From: Phocaeicola plebeius DSM 17135
Lineage (GTDB): Bacteria; Bacteroidota; Bacteroidia; Bacteroidales; Bacteroidaceae
Length of the DNA: 64,000 bases
NCBI RefSeq assembly: GCF_000187895.1
Contig: NZ_DS990130.1
Coordinates: 682,001-746,000 of the forward strand
Direction of reading: 5' to 3'
A model generated the notes under the pieces. It did not search any database. It saw only the letters and a program-made list of their open reading frames with translations, and was not told the origin of the DNA. The translations under genes and the position numbers were made by a program. How positions within the stretch are numbered: position 1 is the stretch's first letter; each line of letters starts with the position of its first letter. This document shows, one piece after another, positions 45,180-55,200 of this stretch.

Positions 45180-46781
45180 ATGAAAAGAGGAGTGTGTATA
45201 TTATGGATGGTAATGGCCTGGCTGCAGACAGTTTGTGCCGGAGAGTGGCAGTGGGCGGTCACATTGAAAGGTTTTGTATCGGACGAAACGAAAAAGGAAC
45301 CGGAGGCCTTCTTGTGGGTTCCGGCACATTGCGAGCGCCTGTCGGCCGTGATGTGGAGCCAGCAGAACATGACGGAAGAGATGTTGTTTGATATGCCTTC
45401 TTTCCGTGACTCACTGGCCGAGATGGGAGTGGGACTGATTTGGATTGCTCCCGGAATAGACCAGCAGTGGGATGTGCGCAAAGGTATACAGAAAGTATTT
45501 GACCAGATGATGAACGATCTGGCGGAAGTGAGCGGATACACGGAACTGCGTGAGTTGCCTCTTATTCCTTTCGGGCATTCGGCTATGGCTACCTTCCCGT
45601 GGAACTTTGCGGCGTGGAATTCGGATCGGACACTGGCGGTGGTGTCTTTCCATGGGGATGCGCCGCGCACCAATTTGTGCGGTTACGGGCGTGAGAACCT
45701 GGAGTGGGGACGGACGCGGAACATTAACGGCATTCCCGGACTGATGATTGAAGGGGAATATGAATGGTGGGAAGCCCGGGTAAATCCGGCATTGGCTTTT
45801 CGGATGATGTATCCGGAGAGTTGCATTTCGTTTCTTTGTGATACAGGTAGGGGACATTTCGATGTATCGGAACAGACAGCCCGTTACATTTCCCGTTTTA
45901 TCCGGAAAGCATTGGAGCAACGCTTGCCAGCCGATGGCGGAAAGACACTGAAGAAAGTGAATCCGGCTGAGGGTTGGCTGGTACAGCGCTGGTCGTCCAA
46001 TGAACGTGTAAGGCGTGCTACCCCTGCACCGGTGGCATGTTACAAGGGGGATGCACACGATGCCTTCTGGTATTTCGACCGGGAAATGGCAGAGCTTACC
46101 GAGCAGCGTTACAAGGAACATAAACTGAAAAAGATGCAGTATTTAGGCTTTTGCCAGCAGGGCAAGCAGGTGAATTATAACCCGAAACTGCATGCTGGGG
46201 TGTTGCTGACGTTCTTGCCCGAAGAAGATGGAGTGACGTTTCATCTGAATGCCTGCTTTACGGATTCGCTTCGTCAGGAAATGACGGGCGAACATGCGGC
46301 GGGAAAGATTCGTCTGGAACGTATTTGTGGTCCGGTGGAGCAGGTGGATGATACTACGTTTACGGTCCGTTTTTATCGGATGGGGATGTACAATCCGCGC
46401 CGTACGTCGGACATCTGGTTGCTGGCCAGTCATCCGGGCGATAAGAACTATAAGGGAGCCGTGCAGCAAGCAAATTTGCGCATCCCTTACCGGCTGACGG
46501 AAGGAAAACGTCAGCACATTCTTTTCCCGGGATTGGAAGACGTGAAGACTGGAAGTGCATCGTTGCCCTTGAAAGCGGTTTCTGACTGTGGCTTGCCTGT
46601 ATATTACTACGTGAAGGAAGGTCCGGCTCGCATCACGGAGAACAACACGCTAGAGTTTACTCCGATTCCGCCACGGAGCCGTTTCCCGGTTAAAGTGACG
46701 GTCGTGGCCTGGCAGTATGGATTGAAGGGAAAGGTACAGACTGCCGAACCGGTGGAGCGCAGCTTTTATATTTATAAATGA
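45180..46781 (+). CDS. Secreted alpha/beta-hydrolase-like protein of the polysaccharide locus
   Basis: 533 residues with a signal peptide (ending T-V-C-A-G). Residues ~30-260 look like an alpha/beta-hydrolase: a nucleophile elbow G-H-S-A-M-A (Ser134) after a strand L-P-L-I-P-F, and a late His in G-H-F-D-V-S (His226). The W-V-P-A-H-C-E-R segment near residue 47 resembles esterase-type oxyanion regions. The C-terminal ~250 residues form an unrecognised beta-rich domain. An esterase that strips acyl or methyl groups from the target glycan is plausible but unproven. It follows the galactosidase and its terminator, so it may be expressed separately. Confidence 0.65.
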   Translation: MKRGVCILWMVMAWLQTVCAGEWQWAVTLKGFVSDETKKEPEAFLWVPAHCERLSAVMWSQQNMTEEMLFDMPSFRDSLAEMGVGLIWIAPGIDQQWDVRKGIQKVFDQMMNDLAEVSGYTELRELPLIPFGHSAMATFPWNFAAWNSDRTLAVVSFHGDAPRTNLCGYGRENLEWGRTRNINGIPGLMIEGEYEWWEARVNPALAFRMMYPESCISFLCDTGRGHFDVSEQTARYISRFIRKALEQRLPADGGKTLKKVNPAEGWLVQRWSSNERVRRATPAPVACYKGDAHDAFWYFDREMAELTEQRYKEHKLKKMQYLGFCQQGKQVNYNPKLHAGVLLTFLPEEDGVTFHLNACFTDSLRQEMTGEHAAGKIRLERICGPVEQVDDTTFTVRFYRMGMYNPRRTSDIWLLASHPGDKNYKGAVQQANLRIPYRLTEGKRQHILFPGLEDVKTGSASLPLKAVSDCGLPVYYYVKEGPARITENNTLEFTPIPPRSRFPVKVTVVAWQYGLKGKVQTAEPVERSFYIYK

Positions 46782-46805
46782 TACTTTCTTGTGAACTGAT
46801 AATAG

Positions 46806-46850
46806 ATAGCCCTGACAGACTTCCCGTGTGGTGAAGCATGTCAGGGCTAT
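46806..46850. terminator. Bidirectional terminator
   Basis: Arms 46806-46823 and 46833-46850 (atagccctgaca.../...tgtcagggctat) pair with two mismatches, between the convergent hydrolase-like and OmpA-family genes. Confidence 0.8.
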
Positions 46851-46873
46851 TGTATAAAGATTTTCAGCTCTTC

Positions 46874-47716
46874 TTATTTTTTCAGCATCTGGAACAGTTT
46901 GTCCAGTTTTGGCGACATGATAATCTCCGTGCGGCGGTTCTTGGCGCGTCCTTCTGCTGTTTCATTGTCGGCCACCGGCATGAATTCTCCACGTCCGCTA
47001 GGTTGTATCTGCAATGGATTGACCTTGTATTTTTCAATCAGGATACGTACTACAGAAGTAGCTCGGATTACGCTCAGGTCCCAGTTGTCCTTGAATTGTG
47101 CGGTATGAATCGGTTTGTTGTCGGTGTGTCCTTCAATGCATACGTCAATTTCAGTCTGTTTGTTCAGCACCTCGGCCAGTTTACCCAAGGCTTCTTCGCC
47201 ACGCTTGTCCAGTTTGGCACTTCCGGATTGAAACAACAGTTTATCAGACATGGCCACATAGACCTTGCCATTCTGTTCGCGTACGGTCAGTTCGTCACTA
47301 CTGAAGCCAAGCAAGGCATCCTTTACACTGTTGAGCAGATTTTGCACCTGGGCATTTTGCTGGTCTATCATGCTTTGCAGTTCTTGAATGGTTTTTTCGC
47401 GTTCATCCAGTTCTTTTAGCTTTTCACCGAGCAACGCATTCAGTTTTTCCTGTTCATTCATGTTGCTCGACAGCAGTTGCTGGTAATGTCGGATTGAGGT
47501 CCCTTTTCGGCTTGTATCTTGCTGCAATTGGGCAATCTGTCCACGCATCTTGTCCATTTCGTTGTGGCATTCATTTAATTGTCCTTGCAGTTTATCGCCT
47601 CTGGAAAGAGCTTCTATTCTTCCGTTCTCTGCAAGAAGGAATTTTTTCTTGGTGACACACGAGGTGCTGCTTATCATCAGTACTCCGGTCAGCACTATTA
47701 CATTTAATCTTTTCAT
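46874..47716 (-). CDS. OmpA-family lipoprotein with coiled coil
   Basis: 280 residues. The lipobox Cys is in S-S-T-S-C-V (about residue 20). Residues ~40-130 are a charged, Gln/Glu-rich coiled coil (L-N-E-C-H-N-E-M-D-K-M-R-G-Q-I-A-Q-L-Q and later). Residues ~155-275 are the OmpA peptidoglycan-binding domain: L-L-F-Q-S-G-S-A-K-L, I-E-G-H-T-D-N-K-P-I, L-S-V-I-R-A-T-S-V-V and A-K-N-R-R-T-E-I. It ties the outer membrane to peptidoglycan. It lies 30 bp after the FeoB-associated gene on the same strand. Confidence 0.92.
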   Translation of the reverse strand: MKRLNVIVLTGVLMISSTSCVTKKKFLLAENGRIEALSRGDKLQGQLNECHNEMDKMRGQIAQLQQDTSRKGTSIRHYQQLLSSNMNEQEKLNALLGEKLKELDEREKTIQELQSMIDQQNAQVQNLLNSVKDALLGFSSDELTVREQNGKVYVAMSDKLLFQSGSAKLDKRGEEALGKLAEVLNKQTEIDVCIEGHTDNKPIHTAQFKDNWDLSVIRATSVVRILIEKYKVNPLQIQPSGRGEFMPVADNETAEGRAKNRRTEIIMSPKLDKLFQMLKK

Positions 47717-47746
47717 AGTCTTATATTTTTACAAAAAAATGTGGTT

Positions 47747-47905
47747 CTATTTTTTGTGTGAAGGACACCCGTTGCATCCGCTACATCCGCATCCACATCC
47801 GTTTGAATTTCCTTTTCGGTGGATAAGGGTACGGAAAAGGTGCCTGCCAGCCCAGAGAAGGCAGCAGGCTACAATGATATATACGAGAATGTCTTGAATA
47901 TCCAT
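47747..47905 (-). CDS. FeoB-associated Cys-rich small membrane protein
   Basis: 52 residues. One membrane helix (residues ~6-20, I-L-V-Y-I-I-V-A-C-C-L-L-W-A-G), a basic stretch, then a Cys/Gly tail C-G-C-G-C-S-G-C-N-G-C. This is the layout of the FeoB-associated Cys-rich membrane proteins. The gene begins 14 bp after the feoAB stop. The tail could bind Fe(II) during uptake. The start ATG at 47905 is supported by the helix position; a longer frame upstream overlaps feoAB and has no such features. Confidence 0.85.
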   Translation of the reverse strand: MDIQDILVYIIVACCLLWAGRHLFRTLIHRKGNSNGCGCGCSGCNGCPSHKK

Positions 47906-47919
47906 AATGGTAAAAATTA

Positions 47920-50397
47920 TTAGATGAATAAACTTCCTATCTGATAGACTCCGAGTGATACAATCCATGCCAATACGGTGGTGTAGGTTGCAGCAAAGAT
48001 AGCCCATTTCCATCCACCGGATTCCTGCTTGATGGCAGCTAAGGTTGCAATGCACGGGAAGTAAATCAGTACGAACAACATGTATCCGTAGGCTACGAGT
48101 GGTGTGATAGGGATGCGTTCTGAAAGATCGACGGAGTCCACATCGTCTTCGTTAGTGTAGAGCACTCCCAAAGTGCTTACCACAAGTTCTTTGGCTCCGA
48201 TTCCCGACAGAATGCCGATACCCATTTTCCAGTCGAATCCCAACGGCTCGATGGCTGGTTCAATGGCTTTTCCTAACTGGCCGATATAGGAGTTCTCCTG
48301 TTGCTCGGCAGTGGTTTCGTATGCTTCGTGGTTAGGATAGTATCCCAGAAACCAGATGATAATGGAAGCTACCATGATGATTCCACCCATCTTTTTAAGG
48401 TACTGCTTTCCTTTCTCCCATGTGTGGCGCAGCACGACTTTGGCGGTTGGCATGCGGTAGGGAGGAAGTTCCATCACGAAGGGGCTGTCATCGCCTTTCA
48501 CCAGGAACTTGGTGAAGATGCGGGCCATGAGTACGGCCAGCAGGATGCCGATGGCATAGATGGACAACAGAATCAGACTGGCTTTGCCGGGGAAGAATGC
48601 GCCGATCATGACCAGGTAGATGGGAAGGCGGGCACTGCACGACATGAGCGGGTTCACTAACATGGTGACCAGTCGTGCCTTGCGGCTCTCGATGATACGC
48701 GATGACATGATGGCAGGTACATTACATCCGAATCCCATGATGAGCGGGATGAACGATTTTCCGTGAAGTCCCATTTTATGCATGATTTTATCCATGATAA
48801 AGGCTGCACGTGCCATGTAGCCGGAATCTTCCATAAAGGAAATAAAAAAGTAGAGCAGCAGGATATTGGGCAGGAAGACAATCACGCCTCCTACACCACC
48901 AATGATTCCGTCAATAATCAGGTCTTTCAGCGGGCCCGGACTCAGGAAGGTTTCTGCTCCCTGTGCAATAAGTCCCACGAACCATTCGATGGCTTGTTGC
49001 GGGTATTCTCCCAACACAAAGGTACCTTCGAACATGATATACAGGAAGATGAAGAAAATGGGGAATCCCCAGAAACGGTTGGTCACGATGCTGTCTACCA
49101 CTCGTGTAAACGCTTCCGTGTCATGATTATTTTGGGTAAAGGTTTCCTTCAAGGCTCCTGAGATAAAGCCATATTTGGCGTCGGCAATGCATTGTTCGCT
49201 GTCGTCATTGCCCAGCTCACGCAGACGTGCCGCTTCGTTGTCTCTGATAGCCAGGATTTCTGCTCCGTTGGGGAGGGGAGCGATGACGCGTGTCTCTATA
49301 TCCTTGTCATTCTCCAGCAACTTGATGGCCAGAAAACGGGTAGAGTATTTGTGACGGATATTTTCGTTTTTACTGATTTCCCTCTTTACGTTGTCGATGC
49401 TTCGTTCAATTTCCGGTCCGTGGTTGATGTGGATGTGGCGGATAAAACCTTTGGCGGTGAAGTTGTCTTCTTCGCCTGCCCCTTCATACTTATGTCCGGG
49501 CACATAGGCATCGTGCCATTCGCGGAAGTCGCGGAGAATTTCGTTCTTGATTTCTTCCTTCTGCCCCATGAAGTCGGCTCCCTCATACAGACCGATAATA
49601 ACGTGGAACAGGTTGTCAATGCCTTCGCCCGTACGACTTACTGTTGGTACCATAGGTACTCCCAACAGTTCGCTCAACTTGTGGTAGTTCAGTTTGTTGC
49701 CGCTGTGCTGCAGGGCATCGTACATGTTCAGTGCCACTACCATGCGCACGTTCATATCAATAAGCTGGGTCGTGAGGTAGAGATTACGTTCCAAGTTGCC
49801 TGCATCCACCACGTTGATGATAACGTCGGGTGTTTCCTCGATGATGTGTTTACGCACATAGAGTTCTTCCGGGCTGTAGGCCGAAAGGGAGTAAGTACCC
49901 GGCAAGTCCACCAGACGGAAGTGATAACCTTGAAAATCAAAGAAACCCTCTTTGGCATCTACGGTCACACCGCTGTAGTTGCCCACGTGTTCGTGTCCAC
50001 CTGAAGCGACGTTGAAAAGTGAGGTTTTTCCGCAGTTTGGATTTCCCACCAGTGCCACATTGATGGTGCGTCGTTTTCCTTGTGCAATGTTTTTCATAAC
50101 CTCATCGCTTACGGGGATACCCTGCGAAATAGGTTCATGGTAAGTATCTGTGGCGGCTGTACGTCGTGCTTCTTCTTCGCTGACGATTTCAATCATATCA
50201 GCTTCCTGTCGGCGGAGGGATACTTCGTAACCCATTATTTTGTATTTGATGGGGTCTTTGAGCGGTGCATTGAGTACCACTTCCACTGTTTTTCCCTTAA
50301 TGAACCCCATTTCAATGATGCGACGGCGGAATCCTCCGTGTCCGAGGACTTTGATGATGACGCCTTTTTCGCCAGTTTTCAATTCAGAGAGTTTCAT
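47920..50397 (-). CDS. feoB: Fused FeoA-FeoB ferrous iron transporter
   Basis: 825 residues. Residues 1-~73 are an SH3-like FeoA domain (L-S-E-L-K-T-G-E-K-G through S-L-R-R-Q-E-A). Residues ~112-280 are the FeoB GTPase with G1 G-N-P-N-C-G-K-T-S, G3 D-L-P-G-T and G4 N-M-Y-D. The rest is the membrane channel, with the two gate motifs G-F-G-C-N-V-P-A-I and P-L-M-S-C-S-A-R-L-P carrying the conserved Cys. It moves Fe(II) across the inner membrane under anoxic conditions. Promoter at 50424-50455; partner gene downstream. Confidence 0.96.
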   Translation of the reverse strand: MKLSELKTGEKGVIIKVLGHGGFRRRIIEMGFIKGKTVEVVLNAPLKDPIKYKIMGYEVSLRRQEADMIEIVSEEEARRTAATDTYHEPISQGIPVSDEVMKNIAQGKRRTINVALVGNPNCGKTSLFNVASGGHEHVGNYSGVTVDAKEGFFDFQGYHFRLVDLPGTYSLSAYSPEELYVRKHIIEETPDVIINVVDAGNLERNLYLTTQLIDMNVRMVVALNMYDALQHSGNKLNYHKLSELLGVPMVPTVSRTGEGIDNLFHVIIGLYEGADFMGQKEEIKNEILRDFREWHDAYVPGHKYEGAGEEDNFTAKGFIRHIHINHGPEIERSIDNVKREISKNENIRHKYSTRFLAIKLLENDKDIETRVIAPLPNGAEILAIRDNEAARLRELGNDDSEQCIADAKYGFISGALKETFTQNNHDTEAFTRVVDSIVTNRFWGFPIFFIFLYIMFEGTFVLGEYPQQAIEWFVGLIAQGAETFLSPGPLKDLIIDGIIGGVGGVIVFLPNILLLYFFISFMEDSGYMARAAFIMDKIMHKMGLHGKSFIPLIMGFGCNVPAIMSSRIIESRKARLVTMLVNPLMSCSARLPIYLVMIGAFFPGKASLILLSIYAIGILLAVLMARIFTKFLVKGDDSPFVMELPPYRMPTAKVVLRHTWEKGKQYLKKMGGIIMVASIIIWFLGYYPNHEAYETTAEQQENSYIGQLGKAIEPAIEPLGFDWKMGIGILSGIGAKELVVSTLGVLYTNEDDVDSVDLSERIPITPLVAYGYMLFVLIYFPCIATLAAIKQESGGWKWAIFAATYTTVLAWIVSLGVYQIGSLFI

Positions 50398-50423
50398 GTT
50401 TTATTCACTGTTTTAATTCGATG

Positions 50424-50455
50424 CAAAGATAGGGCATTGCATCTTTTTCTGCAAA
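50424..50455 (-). promoter_or_regulatory. Promoter of feoAB
   Basis: Minus strand TTTG (50452-50455), 20 bp, TATCTTTG (50424-50431), 27 bp before the feoAB ATG. No Fur-box-like palindrome was recognised near it. Confidence 0.8.
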
Positions 50456-50512
50456 CTATTTAGAATGTTTTTAAATTACAGCATCTGTATGGAGCTTTTT
50501 CATTTTTATCTC

Positions 50513-50520
50513 TAAGTTTG
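50513..50520 (+). promoter_or_regulatory. -7 box of tilS, next to the start codon
   Basis: TAAGTTTG ends 5 bp before the tilS ATG (50525), leaving virtually no leader. The -33 element is weak. Confidence 0.5.
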
Positions 50521-50524
50521 TACT

Positions 50525-51805
50525 ATGTTTATAAAGAAAGTCAGTCAGTTTATAGAAGAAAAGCACTTGTTTGGCTTCAGCGACAAAGTGCTGGTGGCAT
50601 TGAGCGGTGGGGCCGACTCGGTGGCTCTGTTGCGGGTGCTTTTGCGTTTGGGCTATGCATGCGAGGCGGCTCATTGTAACTTTCATCTCCGGGGAGAAGA
50701 GTCGGTGCGTGATGAGCGTTTTGTGCGGGCATTAGCTGAAAGGTTAGGAGTGCCTTTGCACGTGATTCATTTTGATACAAACGCTTATGCTGCTTCTCAT
50801 AATGTGTCGGTCGAGATGGCAGCCCGTGAGTTACGTTATGACTGGTTCACAAAATTGCGCCAGGAATGCGGAGCAAAGGTGGTGGCGGTGGCGCATCACC
50901 GTGATGACAGTGTGGAAACGTTTCTGCTCAACCTGGTGCGGGGAACAGGTATCAACGGTTTGCAGGGTATCCGTCCGGTGAATGGAGATGTGGTGCGCCC
51001 GTTGCTGTGTGTGAGTCGTGCGGAGATTTTGGACTATCTTTCTTCGTTGGGACAGGATTATGTGACAGACAGCACCAACCTGCAGGATGAGTTTGTGCGC
51101 AACAAGCTTCGTCTGAATGTAATTCCGATGCTGGAAACCATCAATCCGTCAGTGAGTGATACAATTGCGGACACTGCACGCAGGTTGTCGGATGTAGCAC
51201 AGGTGTATCAGGAGGCTATACAGGCGGCTAAGCAACGGGTGATGCCTGATGGGGAAACTATTGATATTCCTGCTTTGTGCAGGGAGCCGGGCGCACAGAA
51301 TCTGCTTTTTGAACTGCTATATCCGTTGGGGTTCAATGCAGCACAAGTGAATGATGTGTTCCGTGCATTGCATGGAGAATCGGGAAGGATGTTTTATAGT
51401 CGTGAATGGGTTTTATTAATTGACCGTAACCGGTTGATACGTCGTCCGTCGGGAGAGGTGGAACCTCAGCCTGAGTTATGTCTGGAACGGATGGAAGTAA
51501 ATCCTCCTTTTTCTGTTCCTCATAATAATAAAGAAGCTTATGTGGATGCAGAGAAAGTACAAGGTGAGCTGACTTTACGCAAATGGCAGTCAGGAGATAA
51601 GTTTATTCCGTTTGGGATGAAAGGTTTTAAATCTGTTCGTAATTATTTGCGTGACAAAAAGTTCTCTCGTTTTGAAAAAGAACGCCAGTGGGTGGTGTGT
51701 GATGGCGACCGTATCGTGTGGCTTGTGAATGAACGGTTGGATAATCGCTTCCGAGTAACGTCAGAGACACGGTTTGTTATAAATCTGAAGCTAAAGCTTG
51801 TCTAA
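50525..51805 (+). CDS. tilS: tRNA(Ile)-lysidine synthase
   Basis: 426 residues. It attaches lysine to the wobble C34 of the AUA-reading tRNA-Ile, changing both codon and charging specificity; essential in most bacteria. The PP-loop is S-G-G-A-D-S (residues 27-32). A-H-H-R-D-D-S-V-E-T and G-T-G-I-N-G-L-Q-G-I-R-P follow as in TilS, and the C-terminal domain (residues ~330-426, R-K-W-Q-S-G-D-K-F-I-P-F-G-M-K-G) is complete. Divergent from feoAB. A promoter-like -7 box almost touches the ATG, so a leaderless or near-leaderless message is possible. Confidence 0.96.
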   Translation: MFIKKVSQFIEEKHLFGFSDKVLVALSGGADSVALLRVLLRLGYACEAAHCNFHLRGEESVRDERFVRALAERLGVPLHVIHFDTNAYAASHNVSVEMAARELRYDWFTKLRQECGAKVVAVAHHRDDSVETFLLNLVRGTGINGLQGIRPVNGDVVRPLLCVSRAEILDYLSSLGQDYVTDSTNLQDEFVRNKLRLNVIPMLETINPSVSDTIADTARRLSDVAQVYQEAIQAAKQRVMPDGETIDIPALCREPGAQNLLFELLYPLGFNAAQVNDVFRALHGESGRMFYSREWVLLIDRNRLIRRPSGEVEPQPELCLERMEVNPPFSVPHNNKEAYVDAEKVQGELTLRKWQSGDKFIPFGMKGFKSVRNYLRDKKFSRFEKERQWVVCDGDRIVWLVNERLDNRFRVTSETRFVINLKLKLV

Positions 51806-51921
51806 TTGCATTATCTGCAGTTTTTTGTATTAAAAGATGCAAAAAAAGAGAGGGTAAAGTTATCACATTGAGGGAATTGTATTTACTTTGAATACGTTTA
51901 ATTTAAATTGTAGTCAGAATT

Positions 51922-52098
51922 ATGAACGAATTAATTGCAAAAATCAAAGAATTGAATGCCGCTTTGGTTGCAGATGCTGAATTGCAGGCAGAAAAAGGTA
52001 ACAAAGCTGCAGGAACTCGTGCCCGTAAGGCATCCTTGGAGTTAGAAAAAGTTTTGAAAGAATTTAGAAAAGTATCTCTGGAAGAGTCAAAAAAATAA
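51922..52098 (+). CDS. Small histone-H1-like protein
   Basis: 58 residues, very rich in Lys, Ala and Glu. Helical, with L-I-A-K-I-K-E-L-N-A-A-L-V near the start and G-N-K-A-A-G-T-R-A-R-K-A-S-L-E-L-E-K in the middle. This is the form of the short Bacteroides proteins annotated as histone H1 (Hc1-like). It likely binds DNA or nucleoid; function is inferred from family resemblance only. Stand-alone gene, 116 bp after tilS, with a strong terminator after it. Probably highly expressed, given its compact unit. Confidence 0.8.
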   Translation: MNELIAKIKELNAALVADAELQAEKGNKAAGTRARKASLELEKVLKEFRKVSLEESKK

Positions 52099-52128
52099 AT
52101 AGTTTCAAGACGGACTCATGTCTGAGGG

Positions 52129-52183
52129 AGAGAGGTTATAGCCGGTGCAGTTAAGATGCACGCTATAATCTCTCTTTTGTTTT
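52129..52183 (+). terminator. Terminator of the histone-like gene
   Basis: Arms agagaggttatagc and gctataatctctct (52129-52142, 52162-52175) pair perfectly and are followed by TTTTGTTTTTTT. Confidence 0.88.
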
Positions 52184-52222
52184 TTTATCACACGGCGAGG
52201 TGCTTATTAAAGGGGAACTTCG

Positions 52223-52230
52223 TACATTTG
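52223..52230 (+). promoter_or_regulatory. -7 box of the double sensor kinase gene
   Basis: TACATTTG, a full TAnnTTTG match, 23 bp before the ATG at 52254. It excludes the earlier in-frame GTG at 52200 as start. No strong -33 is visible. Confidence 0.6.
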
Positions 52231-52253
52231 TGTGGACTTGTACGAACGTGTTT

Positions 52254-55200
52254 ATGAAGGGATTTCGGAAGATTGGACTAGTATGTATGGTGTGTGCTGT
52301 GTGCGGCATGCTGTGGCTTTCGTGCAAACGTCCGGTACATCAGAGGGTGTACGCACAGGTCGATTCATTGAACCGTGTGGCGTATGAGGCACGTTATAAG
52401 GATCTTTCTTTATCTTCTAAAGCTGCTACAGAAGCTTGGAGATTGTCCGAAGGATATGCATCGGGCAGGGCAGAGGCATTGAACAATATGGGTTTCTGTG
52501 CATTCATGCGAATGGACTTTGAGCATGCAGCACGTTTATTTCAAAAGGCTACAGAAACCAGTAATAACGAGATTGAGCGTCTGGTGGCCGATGTCGGGAT
52601 GATGAAAATCTGTCAACGCACTTCCATGAACAAGGAGTTCTATGATTATCATAACAGTGCATTACAACGTATCCGGCGTCTCAATGAGGATCGGTTTTCG
52701 CTTGAAAAGAGTGGGCTGGAAGGGCGGTTGAATTATGCACTTTCGGAGTTTTATATCGTATCAGGAATTTATTATTATTATTTGCAGCAGGACAAAGAGT
52801 CTATGCAGGCTATCAATGCTGTGCCGGAAGAGGCTTTGAAAAATGATACGGCGCAATGGCTGTATTATGCTTATATGCGTGGATCGGGTGGTATGTACGA
52901 GGCGCCTACACGTGAAGAAGTGACTATCGGAGAGTTTGGGTATCTGGTGCAGTGTCTGCAAGTAGCTCAGTTCAGGGGATATACCTATTTCGAGGCTAAT
53001 GCGCTTCAAGCGATGGCCGAGCTGCTAGTGTTCCGTAGTAATCGTTTGTTGCTGAGTGAGAAAAGGGCGGGAATGCTTCGTCTGGTCAATCCCGACAACT
53101 TGCCGGTGGACAGTCTGCCGCTGGTCTTTGCCAGGGATGCGTTGAGTTTATTTAAACGCTATGGTGACTGGTATCAGATTTCGGGTACTTATCGTACCAT
53201 TGCGACGTTCTATAATTATACGGGACAGCCTGAAAAGGCATTGGTTAATCTGAAGAAGGCCTTGAATTATGTCAATCTGCATCACGAGAAATATTACCAT
53301 TGCAAGGATTCACTCGACCGTTTGCAGGCATATCTACCAGGAGACGGCACTTCCATCGAATTGAAATGGATTAATGACGAGGGTATCAATACGGTGCCCG
53401 AATGGATAGCCCGGTTACGGGAACAGCTGAGTCGTACGTATTCTGCCATGGGATGCAAGGCAGAATCGGATTATAACCGCAATGTGTATCTGGATATTTT
53501 GGACTACACCCGCCAGGATAAGGAATTGGAAAGTCGTTTTCTGGCATTGGAAAAGGAAACGGGACAGTTGAATGTGCTGCTGTGGCTTGTGGCGGCGGGT
53601 TTCTTGGTGTTAGTCGTATTATTTATCTGGCTGAACCGTTCCTGGAGGGTGAAGAATACGATGTATCTCACGGAACTCAAGCGCATTTTAGGGCTTTGTC
53701 AGCAGATTACGGGAGCGGTACCTGTTTCGGCAACCAGCAGGGAAGAGGTGGCCGATGCGGTAGTAAAAGTGATGAAACCAGAACTGGCAGAATTGTTTGG
53801 TGTGCGTGATGTGTGCATTACATTCTGCGATGAGGAAGAGGGGGAGGAAGAAAATGTGGAATTACATGAGGGTACTCCGTTAGTGTATGACCTTCAACTA
53901 CCCGACAGGGAGGTGATTGTGGGAAAACTGTGGATGTGGTTTGCAGTTCCTGTGCGGAAGGAGGAGCAGACACTTATCCGATTGTTATTACCTTACTTGG
54001 CCTGGACTTTGGAGCATGGCATGAACCTGGTTTCACTAGGTGAGGAACAGCAAAGGCTGGAAAAAGAACAGTACGTCCATGAACTTCACCTGATGGAGAA
54101 CAAACGTCAGAATGAAGTGAAAAAGGCGTGTTTGTCGATTGTGACGGGAATCGTACCCTATATTGACCGTATGGTAAACGAGGTACGAAAGCTCCGTACA
54201 CTTCCGGTTGCAAATACAGAAGCTATACAGCAGGGAAAGTTAGGCTATATCGATGAGCTGGTGACAAAAATAAATGAATACAATGACATCCTGGCTTTAT
54301 GGATTAAGATGCGGCAGGGTACGCTAAGTCTGAACATTGAAAACTTTGAGTTGCAGGAGTTGTTTGCGATGATTGCCAAGGGACGTCGTTCTTTTGAATT
54401 GAAAAAACAGACACTGACCGTAGGAGAAACGACGGCTTGTGTAAAAGCCGATAAGGCATTGACGCTCTTTATGATGAATACATTGGTGGAAAATGCCCGT
54501 AAATATACGCAGGAAGGTGGAAAAGTGAGTCTTTCCGCAGAAGAAACTCCCGACTATGTGGAGATTGCAGTGGAAGATAACGGACCGGGTCTTTCGGAAA
54601 AGGACCGTATGCGTATCTTGGGAGAGAAAGTGTACGATTCGGGGGCCATTGGTATGGATACTGCCACGGATGCGGCAGAGTTGCAACGTCAGAAAGGTCA
54701 TGGTTTCGGGCTGATGAACTGCAAAGGAATTATTGAGAAGTATCGGAAAACGAACAACTTGTTTGCGGTTTGCCGGTTCGACATACAAAGTACGCCAGGA
54801 AAAGGCAGTCGTTTCTCTTTCCGTTTGCCCAAAGGAGCACGGCGAATGGTCGGATTTTTATGGATAGGCTTGTGTCTGCTGTTAGGGGTAGCTTGTTCTT
54901 CCCAACCGGAGCCTGTCTCGCATACAGTCAGCAATGAAAAGGTGGCTCCGTATGACAGTTTACTGGCCATTGCCAATGACTATGCCAATTGGGTGTATGA
55001 GTGCAATGTGAACGGAGAATATTCCACAGCATTGATGTTAGCCGACAGTGTATTGTATTATATGAACGCTCATTATCTTCGTTATTCGGGAAAAAGCGGT
55101 CCGTTGCTTCGACTGGAGAGTGAAGGAGAGGGGGCTGAGTTGACTTGGCTGGCCCAGTCGTTCGATACGGATTATTTTATTTTGCTGGATGTGCGTAATG

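Noticed and set aside
52200..52253. GTG start 54 bp upstream for the double kinase
   Set aside because: It lies before the TACATTTG promoter box and would add a non-signal-like extension.
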